The notes: generated from the letters alone by a model not told the origin. Shown: positions 26,619-35,182, counted from the stretch's first letter. The stretch: 51,530 nucleotides of DNA from Nitrospirota bacterium (GCA_015233015.1 JADFYO010000022.1:1-51530); one strand, 5' to 3'. A program made the numbers and translations.

Positions 26619-27941
26619 TTGAAAGCGATGAAACCTATTTTAGTGGTCGATGACGACCCTCAGATGAGAGATGCGTTAAAAGAGGCCATTCAGAGGCTTG
26701 GTTACCAGGCCACAGTGGCCGAAAACGGCCAGGAAGGTCTGAGTAAGATGGCAAATACGCCGTTTGCTATGATTATTACCGACATGAAGATGCCGAGAAT
26801 GGACGGCCTTGCCTTTCTGAAAGAGGTAAGGAAGCGGGTCGGTAACCTTCCTGTTTTGGTAATAACCGGCTACGGTACTGTGGAAAACGCCGTCGAGACT
26901 ATGAAAGAAGGCGCCACGGACTACCTCATGAAACCTTTTTCGTTCGATAAGTTAGGCGGCAAGATAAGCTCCATTATGGAGGCTGTGGCCTCAGACAGGG
27001 ATATTATCACAGGGAATCCTAAGATGGCGCGCCTGCTGCAAATCTCGCGCGATGTCGCGGCCGGAGACACAACGGTGCTGATCTATGGCGAGAGTGGCAC
27101 TGGCAAAGAATTGATTGCCAGATACATACACAGCCAAAGCCTCAGAAAGACAAAACCCTTCGTTGCCGTAAACTGTGCGGCAATCCCCGAAAACCTCATG
27201 GAGTCTGAGCTTTTCGGCCACGAAAAGGGTTCTTTTACGGGTGCAACCGACAAAAAACTTGGGAAATTCGAACTAGCCAACGACGGCACTATCCTTCTTG
27301 ACGAGATCGGGGAGATGCCGATGGGCCTTCAGGCCAAACTGCTGCGCGTGCTGCAGGAGAGGGAAATCGACCGGATAGGTGGAAAACACGCTATCCCTAT
27401 CAATACCAGGGTACTGGCTACGACCAACAGGGACCTTGTAAAAGAGGCAGCCGCGGGGAATTTCAGAGAAGACCTCTACTACAGGCTCAGCGTCTTTCCC
27501 CTTCACGTCCCGCCGCTGAGGGAACGCCTCGAGGATGTTGCTTTGCTTTCCGATTACTTTGTAAAGAAGTTCTCCGCCCTGCTTAACAAAGAAGTAAAAG
27601 GGCTGACAGATGATGCCCTGAATTTCCTGTTAAGAAATCCGTGGCGCGGTAATATCAGAGAGCTGGAAAACGCCCTGCACCGGGCAGTGCTCCTTTCAAG
27701 GGGTCAATTGATCGATATATCGGATTTTATGCTCGATGAGCCGCCTGCGCAGAGAAATATCGACATGCCTCTTGACAACAATAAACGCGGCATCAAGGAA
27801 ATGGAAAAGGACTTGATCATGAAAACACTCAAAGACGTAAACGGCAATAAGACAAAGGCCGCAAAGATACTCGGCGTAAACGTAAGGACGATTAGAAATA
27901 AACTGAGCGAATATGGGAAAATTTTTCCAGATGAACAGTAA
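26619..27941 (+). CDS. NtrC-family flagellar response regulator (FlrC/FleR-like)
   Basis: A 440-residue regulator. The receiver domain has D55 as phosphoacceptor (ITDMKMPRMDG), T83 and K105. The AAA+ domain has Walker A GESGTGKE (from residue 157). The sigma-54-contacting loop reads GSFTGA (204-209) instead of GAFTGA. A Fis-type HTH ends the protein (GNKTKAAKILGVNVRTIRNKL). The start is taken as TTG at 26619 because AGGAGAG ends 4 bases before it; the ATG at 26628 is the alternative. It is paired with the kinase and lies directly before flgB, as in flrB-flrC systems that switch on hook and basal-body genes. Confidence 0.93.
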   Translation: MKAMKPILVVDDDPQMRDALKEAIQRLGYQATVAENGQEGLSKMANTPFAMIITDMKMPRMDGLAFLKEVRKRVGNLPVLVITGYGTVENAVETMKEGATDYLMKPFSFDKLGGKISSIMEAVASDRDIITGNPKMARLLQISRDVAAGDTTVLIYGESGTGKELIARYIHSQSLRKTKPFVAVNCAAIPENLMESELFGHEKGSFTGATDKKLGKFELANDGTILLDEIGEMPMGLQAKLLRVLQEREIDRIGGKHAIPINTRVLATTNRDLVKEAAAGNFREDLYYRLSVFPLHVPPLRERLEDVALLSDYFVKKFSALLNKEVKGLTDDALNFLLRNPWRGNIRELENALHRAVLLSRGQLIDISDFMLDEPPAQRNIDMPLDNNKRGIKEMEKDLIMKTLKDVNGNKTKAAKILGVNVRTIRNKLSEYGKIFPDEQ

Positions 27942-28080
27942 ACTGTTGGAAATATGACAGTTCGTCGACATGTCGCAGACGAATGGCGCTATGATAAGCA
28001 ATAATTAGTATATAATGAATACAAGTAGTTATATTATATTATTTAAAGAATAGGTTTAATTGTAAAGTGTGTTATTAGCT

Positions 28081-28097
28081 CTGGCATGGTTATTGAT
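28081..28097 (+). promoter_or_regulatory. Near-consensus sigma-54 promoter of flgB operon
   Basis: CTGGCATGGTTATTGAT matches the -24 element fully and TTG of the -12 element, but the invariant -12 C is A. Predicted start near 28108, 35 bases before the flgB ATG. Its position fits control by the FlrC-like regulator encoded just upstream. Confidence 0.55.
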
Positions 28098-28142
28098 AGG
28101 TATCTTGAGTAGATGTTTAGTATGATTTTGGAGGAGCGTGTT

Positions 28143-28520
28143 ATGGATTTCGACAGTGGATTTGAAAACTTGCAGAAATTGATGAGTGCTACTGCCATCA
28201 GGCATAAGGTGCTGTCGTCAAACATTGCCAACTCCGATACGCCCAACTACAAGGCGAAGGATGTTGACTTTGGCTCATATTTTGACGGCGGGCAATTGAG
28301 TATGGATGCAACGAAGCCGATGCACTTTACAAATGGCGCGCCTTTGGGTTCTTCCGGCCAGATTGTGGAGAATAATGCCCTGATGTGGGGCGACGGCAAT
28401 GACGTCGAAGTAGATATGGAAGTTGCGAAGATGACTGAAAACGCCTTAAAATTCCAGGCGGCAGTGAAGTTGGTATCCGAGAAGATAACGATGTATAAAA
28501 ACGCTATAAAGAGGGTTTAG
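28143..28520 (+). CDS. flgB: Flagellar proximal rod protein FlgB
   Basis: Rod protein next to the MS ring, 125 residues from the ATG at 28143, chosen for the GGAGGAG ahead of it; the ATG at 28113 is poorly supported. The N-terminal rod motif is LSSNIANSDTPNYKAKDVDF, and the C-terminal amphipathic helix ends VSEKITMYKNAIKRV, typical of the family. Exported by the flagellar type III apparatus without a cleaved signal. Followed immediately by flgC. Confidence 0.95.
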   Translation: MDFDSGFENLQKLMSATAIRHKVLSSNIANSDTPNYKAKDVDFGSYFDGGQLSMDATKPMHFTNGAPLGSSGQIVENNALMWGDGNDVEVDMEVAKMTENALKFQAAVKLVSEKITMYKNAIKRV

Positions 28521-28522
28521 TA

Positions 28523-28936
28523 ATGGATTTATACGGAGTCTTTAAAACAAGCGCGTCGGCCCTCGAGGCCCAGCGTGAGAGAATGAACATCGTCGCGTCG
28601 AATCTGGCAAACGTCCACACGACAAGAACAGACGAGGGCGGCCCGTATAAGAGAAAGGATGTGGTCTTTCAGGTGACGCCTGTGGATAAAGACCCGAACT
28701 CGATGAATAATGGCGTAAAAGTCTCTGAAATAGTAGAGGACCAGACGCCGCCTACGCTTATTTATGACCCCACACACCCTGATGCCAACACTGAGGGGTA
28801 TGTGGCGATGCCAAACGTCAATGTAATAGAAGAAATGGTAAATATGATGATGTCGTCAAGGGCATACGAGGCCAACGTACAGGCTTTTAACATCTCTAAG
28901 GGTATGTTCCTCAAAACATTGGAAATAGGGAAATAG
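28523..28936 (+). CDS. flgC: Flagellar proximal rod protein FlgC
   Basis: Rod protein of 137 residues. It begins MDLYGVFKTSASALEAQRER, then the rod consensus NIVASNLANVHTTRT, and ends in the conserved NVNVIEEMVNMMMSSRAYEANVQAFN-type helix. It starts 2 bases after the flgB stop, so the two are co-translated. Confidence 0.96.
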   Translation: MDLYGVFKTSASALEAQRERMNIVASNLANVHTTRTDEGGPYKRKDVVFQVTPVDKDPNSMNNGVKVSEIVEDQTPPTLIYDPTHPDANTEGYVAMPNVNVIEEMVNMMMSSRAYEANVQAFNISKGMFLKTLEIGK

Positions 28937-28946
28937 GAGGTAAGTT

Positions 28947-29258
28947 ATGTCTGACATAAAAATCAACGGTTCTAGCCTTGAAGTCCCTCAGCAGTTGAAG
29001 TCCACCAATAAGGCTGCAGATAAAGGCGCAGGCGAATCCGGTGCCGGGGGTTTTGACGCTGCCCTGAATGAGGCATTTACAAAGGTCAATGCCATTCAGC
29101 AGGAGGCCGACAAGGCAGTCGCAGACCTCACTAAAGGCGGCGATGTAACCAACGCGGTGATGGCGATGCAGAAGGCAGACATGTCATTTCAGTTAATGGT
29201 GGAAGTGAGGAACAGGCTTCTCACCGCATACGATGAAGTGATGAGGATGCAGGTGTAG
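28947..29258 (+). CDS. fliE: Flagellar hook-basal body protein FliE
   Basis: MS ring-rod junction protein of 103 residues, needed for export of the rod proteins. The C-terminal half has the family pattern GDVTNAVMAMQKADMSFQLMVEVRNRLLTAYDEVM. A strong AGGAGGTAAG precedes the ATG. Closes the flgB-flgC-fliE group; a 212-base gap follows. Confidence 0.95.
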   Translation: MSDIKINGSSLEVPQQLKSTNKAADKGAGESGAGGFDAALNEAFTKVNAIQQEADKAVADLTKGGDVTNAVMAMQKADMSFQLMVEVRNRLLTAYDEVMRMQV

Positions 29259-29272
29259 CGTTGCTACTGCAG

Positions 29273-29297
29273 CCGCGCAGGGTGTCGGATTGCGCGG
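29273..29297 (+). other. Hairpin between fliE and fliF
   Basis: CCGCGCA / TGCGCGG, seven-base GC-rich stem with an 11-base loop, 15 bases after the fliE stop. It may attenuate or separate the rod genes from the fliF group; there is no T run. A very similar CCGCGCAT / ATGCGCGG stem follows flgE at 39099-39129. Confidence 0.45.
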
Positions 29298-29470
29298 TTC
29301 CCGAAGTGGATTGTGCGCCGGCTGAGGAATTCTCAGCAGGCAGAGTTTAGACAGTAGTTGTTGCGATTATTTTCTGAAAAGCCTGCCTGGCTTTGAAGTT
29401 AGGTGTGGTGCGTTGCTCAGACACTTAATCGGATTATGAACCATAAAAAAAGTAAGCACAGGACAAATAT

Positions 29471-31081
29471 ATGGCAAATGCTATTGAAACGATAAAAAAC
29501 TGGTCTAATAAGAAAAAGGTAGTCATTGTGTTGTCTCTGGCGTTGGGGATTGCGGCTATAGTGTTATTGTTTTCCTGGTCGCAGATGCCAAACTACGCGG
29601 TATTGTTTGCCAATCTTTCCGAAGGCGATGCGGGAAAGATAGTCGAAAAACTACAACAGCTGAAGATACCATATCAGGTGACGTCAAACAGCATCATGGT
29701 TCCTGTGGAGAAGGTTTATGATCTCAGGCTTCAGATGGCTGCCCAGGGGCTTCCCCAGGGTGGTGGAATAGGTTTTGAAGTGTTCGATAAAGCAGACTTT
29801 CAGTCAACTGACTTCGTTCAAAAGCTCAACTATAAGAGGGCGCTCGAGGGGGAACTTGCCAGGACTATAACGGCACTTGGTGAGGTTGACAGGGCAAGGG
29901 TTCATCTGGCATTGCCTGAGAGGTCTCTCTTTGTGAAGGACAAACAGCAGCCGACGGCGTCTATCCTTGTTTCTTTAAAATCGTCGAAATCCCTGACGCA
30001 GGGCCAGATACAGGGTATTGTGCACCTTGTCTCGAGCAGCATCGAGGGGTTAAATCCCAACGATGTGACGATTGTCGATAGCAGCGGCAACATGTTGACA
30101 AGGCCGGCTGACGAAATGATGGGTTTGACGAGCACGGAGTTGGATTATCAGAAAAAATATGAAAAGGATATAGAGGCAGGTATTCGCGACATACTCGAGC
30201 CTGTGGTGGGCAAGGATAAAGTCAAAGTAAAGGTACACACCGAGCTGGACTTTTCGCGTACGGAAAAGACCGAGGAAGTATATGACCCTGATGGGGAAGT
30301 AATAAGAAGCAAGCAAACGACCAGTGAGGAGTCCAAGTCTGGCGCACCGGCTGGTGTAGTCGGCACCCAATCGAATCTGCCGGCAAAGGCCGCACCGCAG
30401 GCACAGGGCGGGCAGCAGCAGGTGAAGAAGACCAGCGAGACGATAAATAACGAAATCAGCAAGACGACAAGCCATGTTATAGCCCCATACGGCAACGTAA
30501 AGAAACTCACTGCCGCAGTTTTGGTCGATGGCGTTTATGCGATGAAACAAGACTCGAAAGACCCCAAAGACGTTGTATATACGCCGCATAAAGAGGAAGA
30601 GTTAAAGCAATACGAGAACCTTGTGAAGAAGGCCATTGGTTTTACCGAAAAGAGGGGAGACGAGGTAACTGTAATCAACATGCCATTTGAACCGCTGCCA
30701 AAGGAAGAGATCCTGCCGGAAGCGAAGAAAGGCCTTTCAGACTATATTAAGGATGGCGTGATAATTACAAAGTATCTGGCGCCTGTATTGTTAGCGCTGT
30801 TGTTTGTGGTATTCGTGGTCAGGCCGATAGTTAAATCTATGGTACAGGAGACAACTCCGGTTGTGAAGGAGATGCCATATTCCAGGTCAATGGCCGCCGC
30901 AGTAGAGCAGGAGGGCAAGAAGGAGCCGGCGGGGAAGGATAAGGTGAAGATGCCGCCTACGGAGGAGATGACTATTAAAAGAGAGATGTCAGGCTGGTCG
31001 GACTGGGTGAAAGAGAACCCCACGCAGGCTGCCACACTCATTAAAGAATGGATGGGGACGGGGACTGAGGAGCCGTCATAA
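29471..31081 (+). CDS. fliF: Flagellar MS-ring protein FliF
   Basis: Forms the inner-membrane MS ring; 536 residues. Membrane helix 1 is at about 17-37, followed by the YscJ/FliF ring-building domains (YAVLFANLSEGDAGKIVEKL; ALEGELARTITALGEVDRARVHLALPE) and a polar, Gln-rich insertion at about 305-325. Helix 2 is at about 433-453. The cytoplasmic tail ends with the FliG-binding segment GWSDWVKENPTQAATLIKEW. The stop overlaps the ATG of a small gene that repeats this segment. No strong ribosome binding site is visible. Confidence 0.96.
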   Translation: MANAIETIKNWSNKKKVVIVLSLALGIAAIVLLFSWSQMPNYAVLFANLSEGDAGKIVEKLQQLKIPYQVTSNSIMVPVEKVYDLRLQMAAQGLPQGGGIGFEVFDKADFQSTDFVQKLNYKRALEGELARTITALGEVDRARVHLALPERSLFVKDKQQPTASILVSLKSSKSLTQGQIQGIVHLVSSSIEGLNPNDVTIVDSSGNMLTRPADEMMGLTSTELDYQKKYEKDIEAGIRDILEPVVGKDKVKVKVHTELDFSRTEKTEEVYDPDGEVIRSKQTTSEESKSGAPAGVVGTQSNLPAKAAPQAQGGQQQVKKTSETINNEISKTTSHVIAPYGNVKKLTAAVLVDGVYAMKQDSKDPKDVVYTPHKEEELKQYENLVKKAIGFTEKRGDEVTVINMPFEPLPKEEILPEAKKGLSDYIKDGVIITKYLAPVLLALLFVVFVVRPIVKSMVQETTPVVKEMPYSRSMAAAVEQEGKKEPAGKDKVKMPPTEEMTIKREMSGWSDWVKENPTQAATLIKEWMGTGTEEPS

Positions 31082-31230
31082 TGTCAGAATTGGATAGAAT
31101 AATACCACAGCCGCCAGGGAAAAAGGAAACGCCTGAAGATATAGAGAGATGGTCCAAATGGGCTAAGGAAAACCCTGAACAGGCGGCCGTAATGATAAAA
31201 GACTGGATTGGAACTGTCGAAGGAGGATAA
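31081..31230 (+). CDS. 49-residue FliF-tail-like mini-protein
   Basis: Small gene between fliF and fliG; its ATG overlaps the fliF stop (TAATG) and its stop lies 3 bases before fliG. The product has a short Pro/Lys-rich start (IIPQPPGKKETPED) and then RWSKWAKENPEQAAVMIKDW. Against the FliF C-terminus this has 15 identities in 22 positions (W-S-x-W-x-K-E-N-P-x-Q-A-A-x-x-I-K-x-W-x-G-T). In FliF this region is the FliG N-domain-binding element. There is no membrane helix. It probably arose by duplication of the fliF 3' end and could bind FliG independently of the ring. AGGAGG near its end serves fliG. I know of no named family for it. Confidence 0.8.
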   Translation: MSELDRIIPQPPGKKETPEDIERWSKWAKENPEQAAVMIKDWIGTVEGG

Positions 31231-31233
31231 GAA

Positions 31234-32217
31234 ATGGAGCTGACCGGTGCGGAAAAAGCCGCGATATTTCTAACGGCAATTGGCGATGACGCCGCTGCTG
31301 AAGTCCTCAAAAGAATGGACTTTAAGGAAATAGGCAAAGTTAGTTCAATGATGTCAAAGATGCAATCACTGAAAGAGGATGAGATAAAGTCAGTCTTCAA
31401 GGAGGCATCTGCGAAGATTGAAAAGGGAGATGTATTTGTAGGCGGCGGCGAATACGTAAGGCAGATGCTGACTAAGGGCCTGGACGAAAAAAGCGCGAAA
31501 AAAATCCTGGAAAAAACCGCTGTTGAGGCAACTCTGGAATCATTAAAGAAGGTTGACGCAAAAAAACTGACCAACTTTTTGCTTACCGAGCATCCCCAGA
31601 CCATTGCCCTTATTCTTACTCTGCTTGATCCCGTACAGGCGGCAACTGTTTTAACCACTCTTCCAAAGTCATTAAAAGTTGATGTTGCCCTGAGAATGGC
31701 GATGACAGAAGGTATTCCGCTTGACGCAATCGAAGAGATAGAGGAAGTGCTGAAAAGCGAACTTGACCTTGACAGGAGCGAGGGCATTAAGGTTGGCGGC
31801 GTGAAAAAGTTTGCCCAAATCCTTAATTCCACAGATAAGGCAACGGAAGAGCTTATTTTAGAGAGCATAGAGAGCAACGACTACGAACTTGCCGATTCTA
31901 TAAGGCAGTTCATGTTTGTATTCGAGGACATTGTCAAGATATCTGACAGGGATGTTCAGGCTATACTTAAAGAGGTTAGCACCGAGGAACTGTCACTTGC
32001 TCTGAAGACTGCCTCTGATGCGCTGAAAGATTTGATATTTAAAAACATGTCGAAGAGGGCCGCCGAAATACTTAAAGAAGATATGGAGGTAAAAGGTCCG
32101 GTAAGGGTTTCAGAGGTTGAGAAGGCTCAGCAAAATATCATCAAGATAACAAGGAAGCTCAGCGAGGCCGGCAAGATAACGTTGCCCGGAAGTGGAGAGG
32201 AAGAGGCACTTGTATAG
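31234..32217 (+). CDS. fliG: Flagellar motor switch protein FliG
   Basis: Rotor protein joining the MS ring to the C ring and taking torque from the stator; 327 residues. The N domain (LTGAEKAAIFLTAIGDDAA) binds FliF. The middle domain has EHPQTIALILTLLDP (the EHPQ motif), and the C domain has FEDIVKISDRDVQAILKEVSTEELSLALK with the charged torque helix and a terminal KNMSKRAAEILKEDME. A strong AGGAGG lies upstream, inside the mini-gene. Confidence 0.97.
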   Translation: MELTGAEKAAIFLTAIGDDAAAEVLKRMDFKEIGKVSSMMSKMQSLKEDEIKSVFKEASAKIEKGDVFVGGGEYVRQMLTKGLDEKSAKKILEKTAVEATLESLKKVDAKKLTNFLLTEHPQTIALILTLLDPVQAATVLTTLPKSLKVDVALRMAMTEGIPLDAIEEIEEVLKSELDLDRSEGIKVGGVKKFAQILNSTDKATEELILESIESNDYELADSIRQFMFVFEDIVKISDRDVQAILKEVSTEELSLALKTASDALKDLIFKNMSKRAAEILKEDMEVKGPVRVSEVEKAQQNIIKITRKLSEAGKITLPGSGEEEALV

Positions 32218-32863
32218 CGGCAGGGTATTAAAAAACTTCAATCCTGACATATATACTCTGCCTTCTCTGGAGATAGAACATCATATCCTGGAGGAGGGGG
32301 ATGTCCCGCCTGAGTGCGTGGTGGATCCCGCGGCCATCGAGCGTGAGGCAAGGGAAAGAGCGGCTCAAATAGAAAAGGATGCGTATGACAAAGGTTTTCA
32401 GGCAGGGCTGACAGAAGGTAAAAGGTCATTCGATGAAAAGGCATCCCTGTTGATAGGACAACTTGACACTATGATAACCCAGTTTGCGGAATTGAAGGAC
32501 AAGCTGTTTCGGGAGGCTGAGCCGCAGCTGCTTGAGCTTGCCATAACCATCGCAAAGAAAGTGCTCTACGAAGAGCTTTCCGTTAAACCTGAAATACTTA
32601 CCCGGCTTGTCAGAGAGGGTATAAACAGAATTGAGAAAATGGGACAGATTACTATAAAGGTTCACCCGTCATTGCATGAGATGTTTCTGAAGAGCATACC
32701 GGAATTTCTTGAACTGCACCAGGAGATAGTGCTGGACATAGACCCGTCGCTGCCGGTAAACGGCCCTTTGGTGGTCGGCCCTATGGAAGAGGTTGTTACC
32801 AATATCGATGAACTTCTTATAAACACATTGGAAGATATGAGGCTAAACCTTGCAGTCCATTGA
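32210..32863 (+). CDS. fliH: Flagellar export ATPase regulator FliH
   Basis: Negative regulator and peripheral stalk of the FliI ATPase, about 217 residues. TTG at 32210 is preferred because GGAGAGG lies 9 bases ahead and the product then starts near the usual SGRVLKNF motif; GTG at 32192 is the alternative. The middle is charged coiled coil with GFQAGLTEG (GxxxG-like). The C-terminal domain (LLELAITIAKKVLYEELSVKPE...VNGPLVVGPMEEVVTNID) resembles ATP-synthase delta. It overlaps fliG and fliI at its ends. Confidence 0.92.
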   Translation: MYSGRVLKNFNPDIYTLPSLEIEHHILEEGDVPPECVVDPAAIEREARERAAQIEKDAYDKGFQAGLTEGKRSFDEKASLLIGQLDTMITQFAELKDKLFREAEPQLLELAITIAKKVLYEELSVKPEILTRLVREGINRIEKMGQITIKVHPSLHEMFLKSIPEFLELHQEIVLDIDPSLPVNGPLVVGPMEEVVTNIDELLINTLEDMRLNLAVH

Positions 32864-34169
32864 TCTATCGCCCTATATAAAGGCAGCCGAGAAGTCTGAA
32901 CCCCTGAGGGTTTATGGCAGGATAACCGAAATAACCGGTATCATGATAAAGGCAACAGGCCTGAAGGCCAGCGTGGGAGAGGCCTGTAAGATTTATTCGG
33001 ATAACCAGATTCCAATAGATGCGGAAATCGTTGGATTTAAAGATTCTAAGGCACTGTTAATGGCCACCGGCGATATATCATGGATTAAACCCAACAGCAG
33101 GATACTTTCCCTTGGGAAAAAGGTCTCGATAAAGGTCGGCGAAGGACTTATCGGCAGGGTCATAAACGAATCCGGCAATCCCATCGATGGAAAAGGCCCG
33201 ATAAGCGGCATCAGCTATCCGTTGATGTCAATACCGCCGAATCCCATGTCAAGGGAACGAATTCGTGAACCCATAGACCTCGGCATTGCGGCAATCAACG
33301 GCCTTTTGACAGTTGGTAAAGGCCAAAGAATAGGAATAATGTCTGGAGCCGGCGTTGGAAAAAGCGTCCTGCTTGGAATGATGGCAAAATACACAAGGGC
33401 AGACATCAACGTAATCGCCCTCGTTGGAGAGAGAAACAGAGAGGTAAGGGAGTTTATCGAAAGGGACCTTGGGCCGGAGGGAATGAAGAGGTCTGTTGCC
33501 GTGGTCTCTACGTCCGAACAGTCGCCGGTTGCAAAGGTCAAGGGGGCATTTGTGGCCACGGCCATAAGCGAATATTTCAGGAGTTTGGGCAAGGATGTGC
33601 TCTTGTTTATGGATTCGCTTACACGTATTGCCATGGCCCAGCGCGAGATAGGGTTGGCGGTGGGCGAGCCGCCTGCTACCAAGGGCTACACGCCGTCGGT
33701 GTTTGCCCTTCTGCCTAAGCTCCTCGAAAGGGCAGGGACACAACAGGGAAAGGGAAGTATCACGGGTATTTATAGCGTCCTTGTCGAGGGAGATGACCTT
33801 TCTGACCCTGTGGCTGATGCCGTTATGTCCATTTTGGACGGCCATATCGTCCTCTCCAGAGACCTGGCTATGGAAAACCATTATCCCGCTATTAATATTT
33901 TGAGGTCAATAAGCAGGGTAATGCCGGATATAATAAAAAAGGGACATATGGATGTCGCCGGCAGATTTATCGAAGTGATGTCGATTTATAAGAGGTTTGA
34001 GGATATGATAAATCTGGGCGCTTACAAAGAAGGTTCAAATCCCAAGGTTGACTATGCCATTTCAATGATTGACAGGTTAAATGCTTATTTAAAGCAGGGG
34101 ATGAATGAGAAAAGGGATTTTCAGTCCAGTCTTAAGGGACTTGAAGAGTTATTTTCAAAATCAAAATAG
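32850..34169 (+). CDS. fliI: Flagellar type III export ATPase FliI
   Basis: F1-beta-like ATPase that drives substrate unfolding and export; 439 residues. Walker A lies in GIMSGAGVGKSVLLG (about 162-176), with LVGERNREVREFIE and Walker B LLFMDSLTRIAMAQREIGLAVGEPP following. It starts with TTG at 32850, supported by GAGG 7 bases upstream, and overlaps the end of fliH by 14 bases. Confidence 0.97.
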   Translation: MQSIDLSPYIKAAEKSEPLRVYGRITEITGIMIKATGLKASVGEACKIYSDNQIPIDAEIVGFKDSKALLMATGDISWIKPNSRILSLGKKVSIKVGEGLIGRVINESGNPIDGKGPISGISYPLMSIPPNPMSRERIREPIDLGIAAINGLLTVGKGQRIGIMSGAGVGKSVLLGMMAKYTRADINVIALVGERNREVREFIERDLGPEGMKRSVAVVSTSEQSPVAKVKGAFVATAISEYFRSLGKDVLLFMDSLTRIAMAQREIGLAVGEPPATKGYTPSVFALLPKLLERAGTQQGKGSITGIYSVLVEGDDLSDPVADAVMSILDGHIVLSRDLAMENHYPAINILRSISRVMPDIIKKGHMDVAGRFIEVMSIYKRFEDMINLGAYKEGSNPKVDYAISMIDRLNAYLKQGMNEKRDFQSSLKGLEELFSKSK

Positions 34170-34179
34170 GGAATAATGA

Positions 34180-34620
34180 ATGTCTAAACTGGATACGCTT
34201 AAACGAATAGAACAGGTCAGGGAATTTAAAAAAGACGAGGCCGAAAGCGAGGTTCATAAGGCGTGGAAGGCCCTGAGAGTGGAGCAGGAAGCCCTCATAA
34301 TGCTGGAGAAACTCCTGGCTGATACGATAGACGTCCTGGAACAGAAAAAAACCGGCACTATTGAAGTTGCGTATGAACTTACGATTTACTACAATTATAT
34401 CGACCTGTTGTATAAAAAAATAGACGAACAAACACTCGTAGTGCAACAAAAGGATGAGGAGCTTCAACAGAAGCAGGTTATCCTCGTAGAGACGTATAAG
34501 GAATTAAAAACAGTTGGAATACTTAAGGACAAGGTAATAAATGAAGACGAAAGGAGGAAAACATCCCTTGAACAGCGCCAGATGGACTTCGCGTATCTTT
34601 CACGCCTTACAAAGCAATAG
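34180..34620 (+). CDS. fliJ: Flagellar export chaperone FliJ-like
   Basis: A 146-residue, entirely coiled-coil protein (SKLDTLKRIEQVREFKKDEA start, Gln/Glu/Lys-rich throughout, YLSRLTK end). Length, composition and position directly after fliI identify FliJ, the gamma-subunit-like stalk of the export ATPase. Sequence signatures of FliJ are weak, so position carries much of the weight. Its end overlaps the next gene. Confidence 0.85.
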   Translation: MSKLDTLKRIEQVREFKKDEAESEVHKAWKALRVEQEALIMLEKLLADTIDVLEQKKTGTIEVAYELTIYYNYIDLLYKKIDEQTLVVQQKDEELQQKQVILVETYKELKTVGILKDKVINEDERRKTSLEQRQMDFAYLSRLTKQ

Positions 34621-35080
34621 TAAGATACTGCCGGCACTGGTGTTTTTGGCCTGTGTCTATGGCAGCTCCGTTTATGCGGCCGATACCCCTGCCGATTCTG
34701 GAAAAGTGAAAAACATAGAATTATCGAAAAGGGAAGATGCCGTAAGAAAGGAAGAGGAGAGGCTGAACGAGTTAAGAGCAGATGTGGACAATAAAATCGC
34801 CGAATATGAAAAACTCCTGAAGCAGCTCGATGCGGTAATGGCAAAAATTAAAGAAGCTAACAGCGAGAAAATGGCTAACTTAGTCAAGACTTATGAGGCG
34901 ATGCCGGCTGAAAATGCCGCAAAGGACCTCGAAGCGTCTGATGAAGAGCTGGCAGCCACAATACTAAGTAAAATGAAAAGCCGTAAGGCAGGGTTGGTCC
35001 TTGCCGCAATTGGACAAAGAAAGGCCGCTGTGCTAACCGAGCGGATGTCAAAGGTACTGAAAAATTTACCTGCTAAGTGA
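34568..35080 (+). CDS. motE: MotE-like flagellar periplasmic coiled-coil protein
   Basis: About 170 residues from TTG 34568, which follows AGGAGG by 10 bases; ATG 34541 is the alternative and lacks a ribosome binding site. It has an N-terminal hydrophobic export signal (ILPALVFLACVYGSSVYA), then a coiled coil (KREDAVRKEEERLNEL...KLLKQLDAVMAKIKE). The C-terminal MgtE-N/FliG-middle-like domain reads TYEAMPAENAAKDLEASDEELAATILSKMKS and RKAGLVLAAIG. This architecture and the place after fliJ match MotE, a periplasmic partner in motor function. The gene overlaps fliJ, suggesting coupled translation. Confidence 0.78.
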   Translation: MNSARWTSRIFHALQSNSKILPALVFLACVYGSSVYAADTPADSGKVKNIELSKREDAVRKEEERLNELRADVDNKIAEYEKLLKQLDAVMAKIKEANSEKMANLVKTYEAMPAENAAKDLEASDEELAATILSKMKSRKAGLVLAAIGQRKAAVLTERMSKVLKNLPAK

Positions 35081-35153
35081 AAAATTTTCCCATAGTTTCT
35101 CCTGATTTCTTCGTTTTAGCATAAATAACTCAACAATCACGGCCTGCGTTTAG

Positions 35154-35170
35154 TTGGCATGTATTTTGCT
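35154..35170 (+). promoter_or_regulatory. Consensus sigma-54 promoter of fliK
   Basis: TTGGCATGTATTTTGCT: GG and GC are ten bases apart and the -24 and -12 elements both match the consensus. The predicted start is 35181, two bases before the ATG at 35183. This makes the ATG at 35159, which lies inside the promoter, unlikely as a start. Confidence 0.75.
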
Positions 35171-35182
35171 CTTACTACTTTC

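Noticed and set aside
29259-29470. Sigma-54 promoter before fliF
   Set aside because: TGGCT- and TTGCT-like pieces occur in the gap, but no GG and GC pair is ten bases apart in the right arrangement.
31041-31877. Antisense frame (278 codons) opposite the fliF end, mini-gene and fliG
   Set aside because: Ser-rich shadow translation of strongly conserved fliG; no start signal and no family resemblance.
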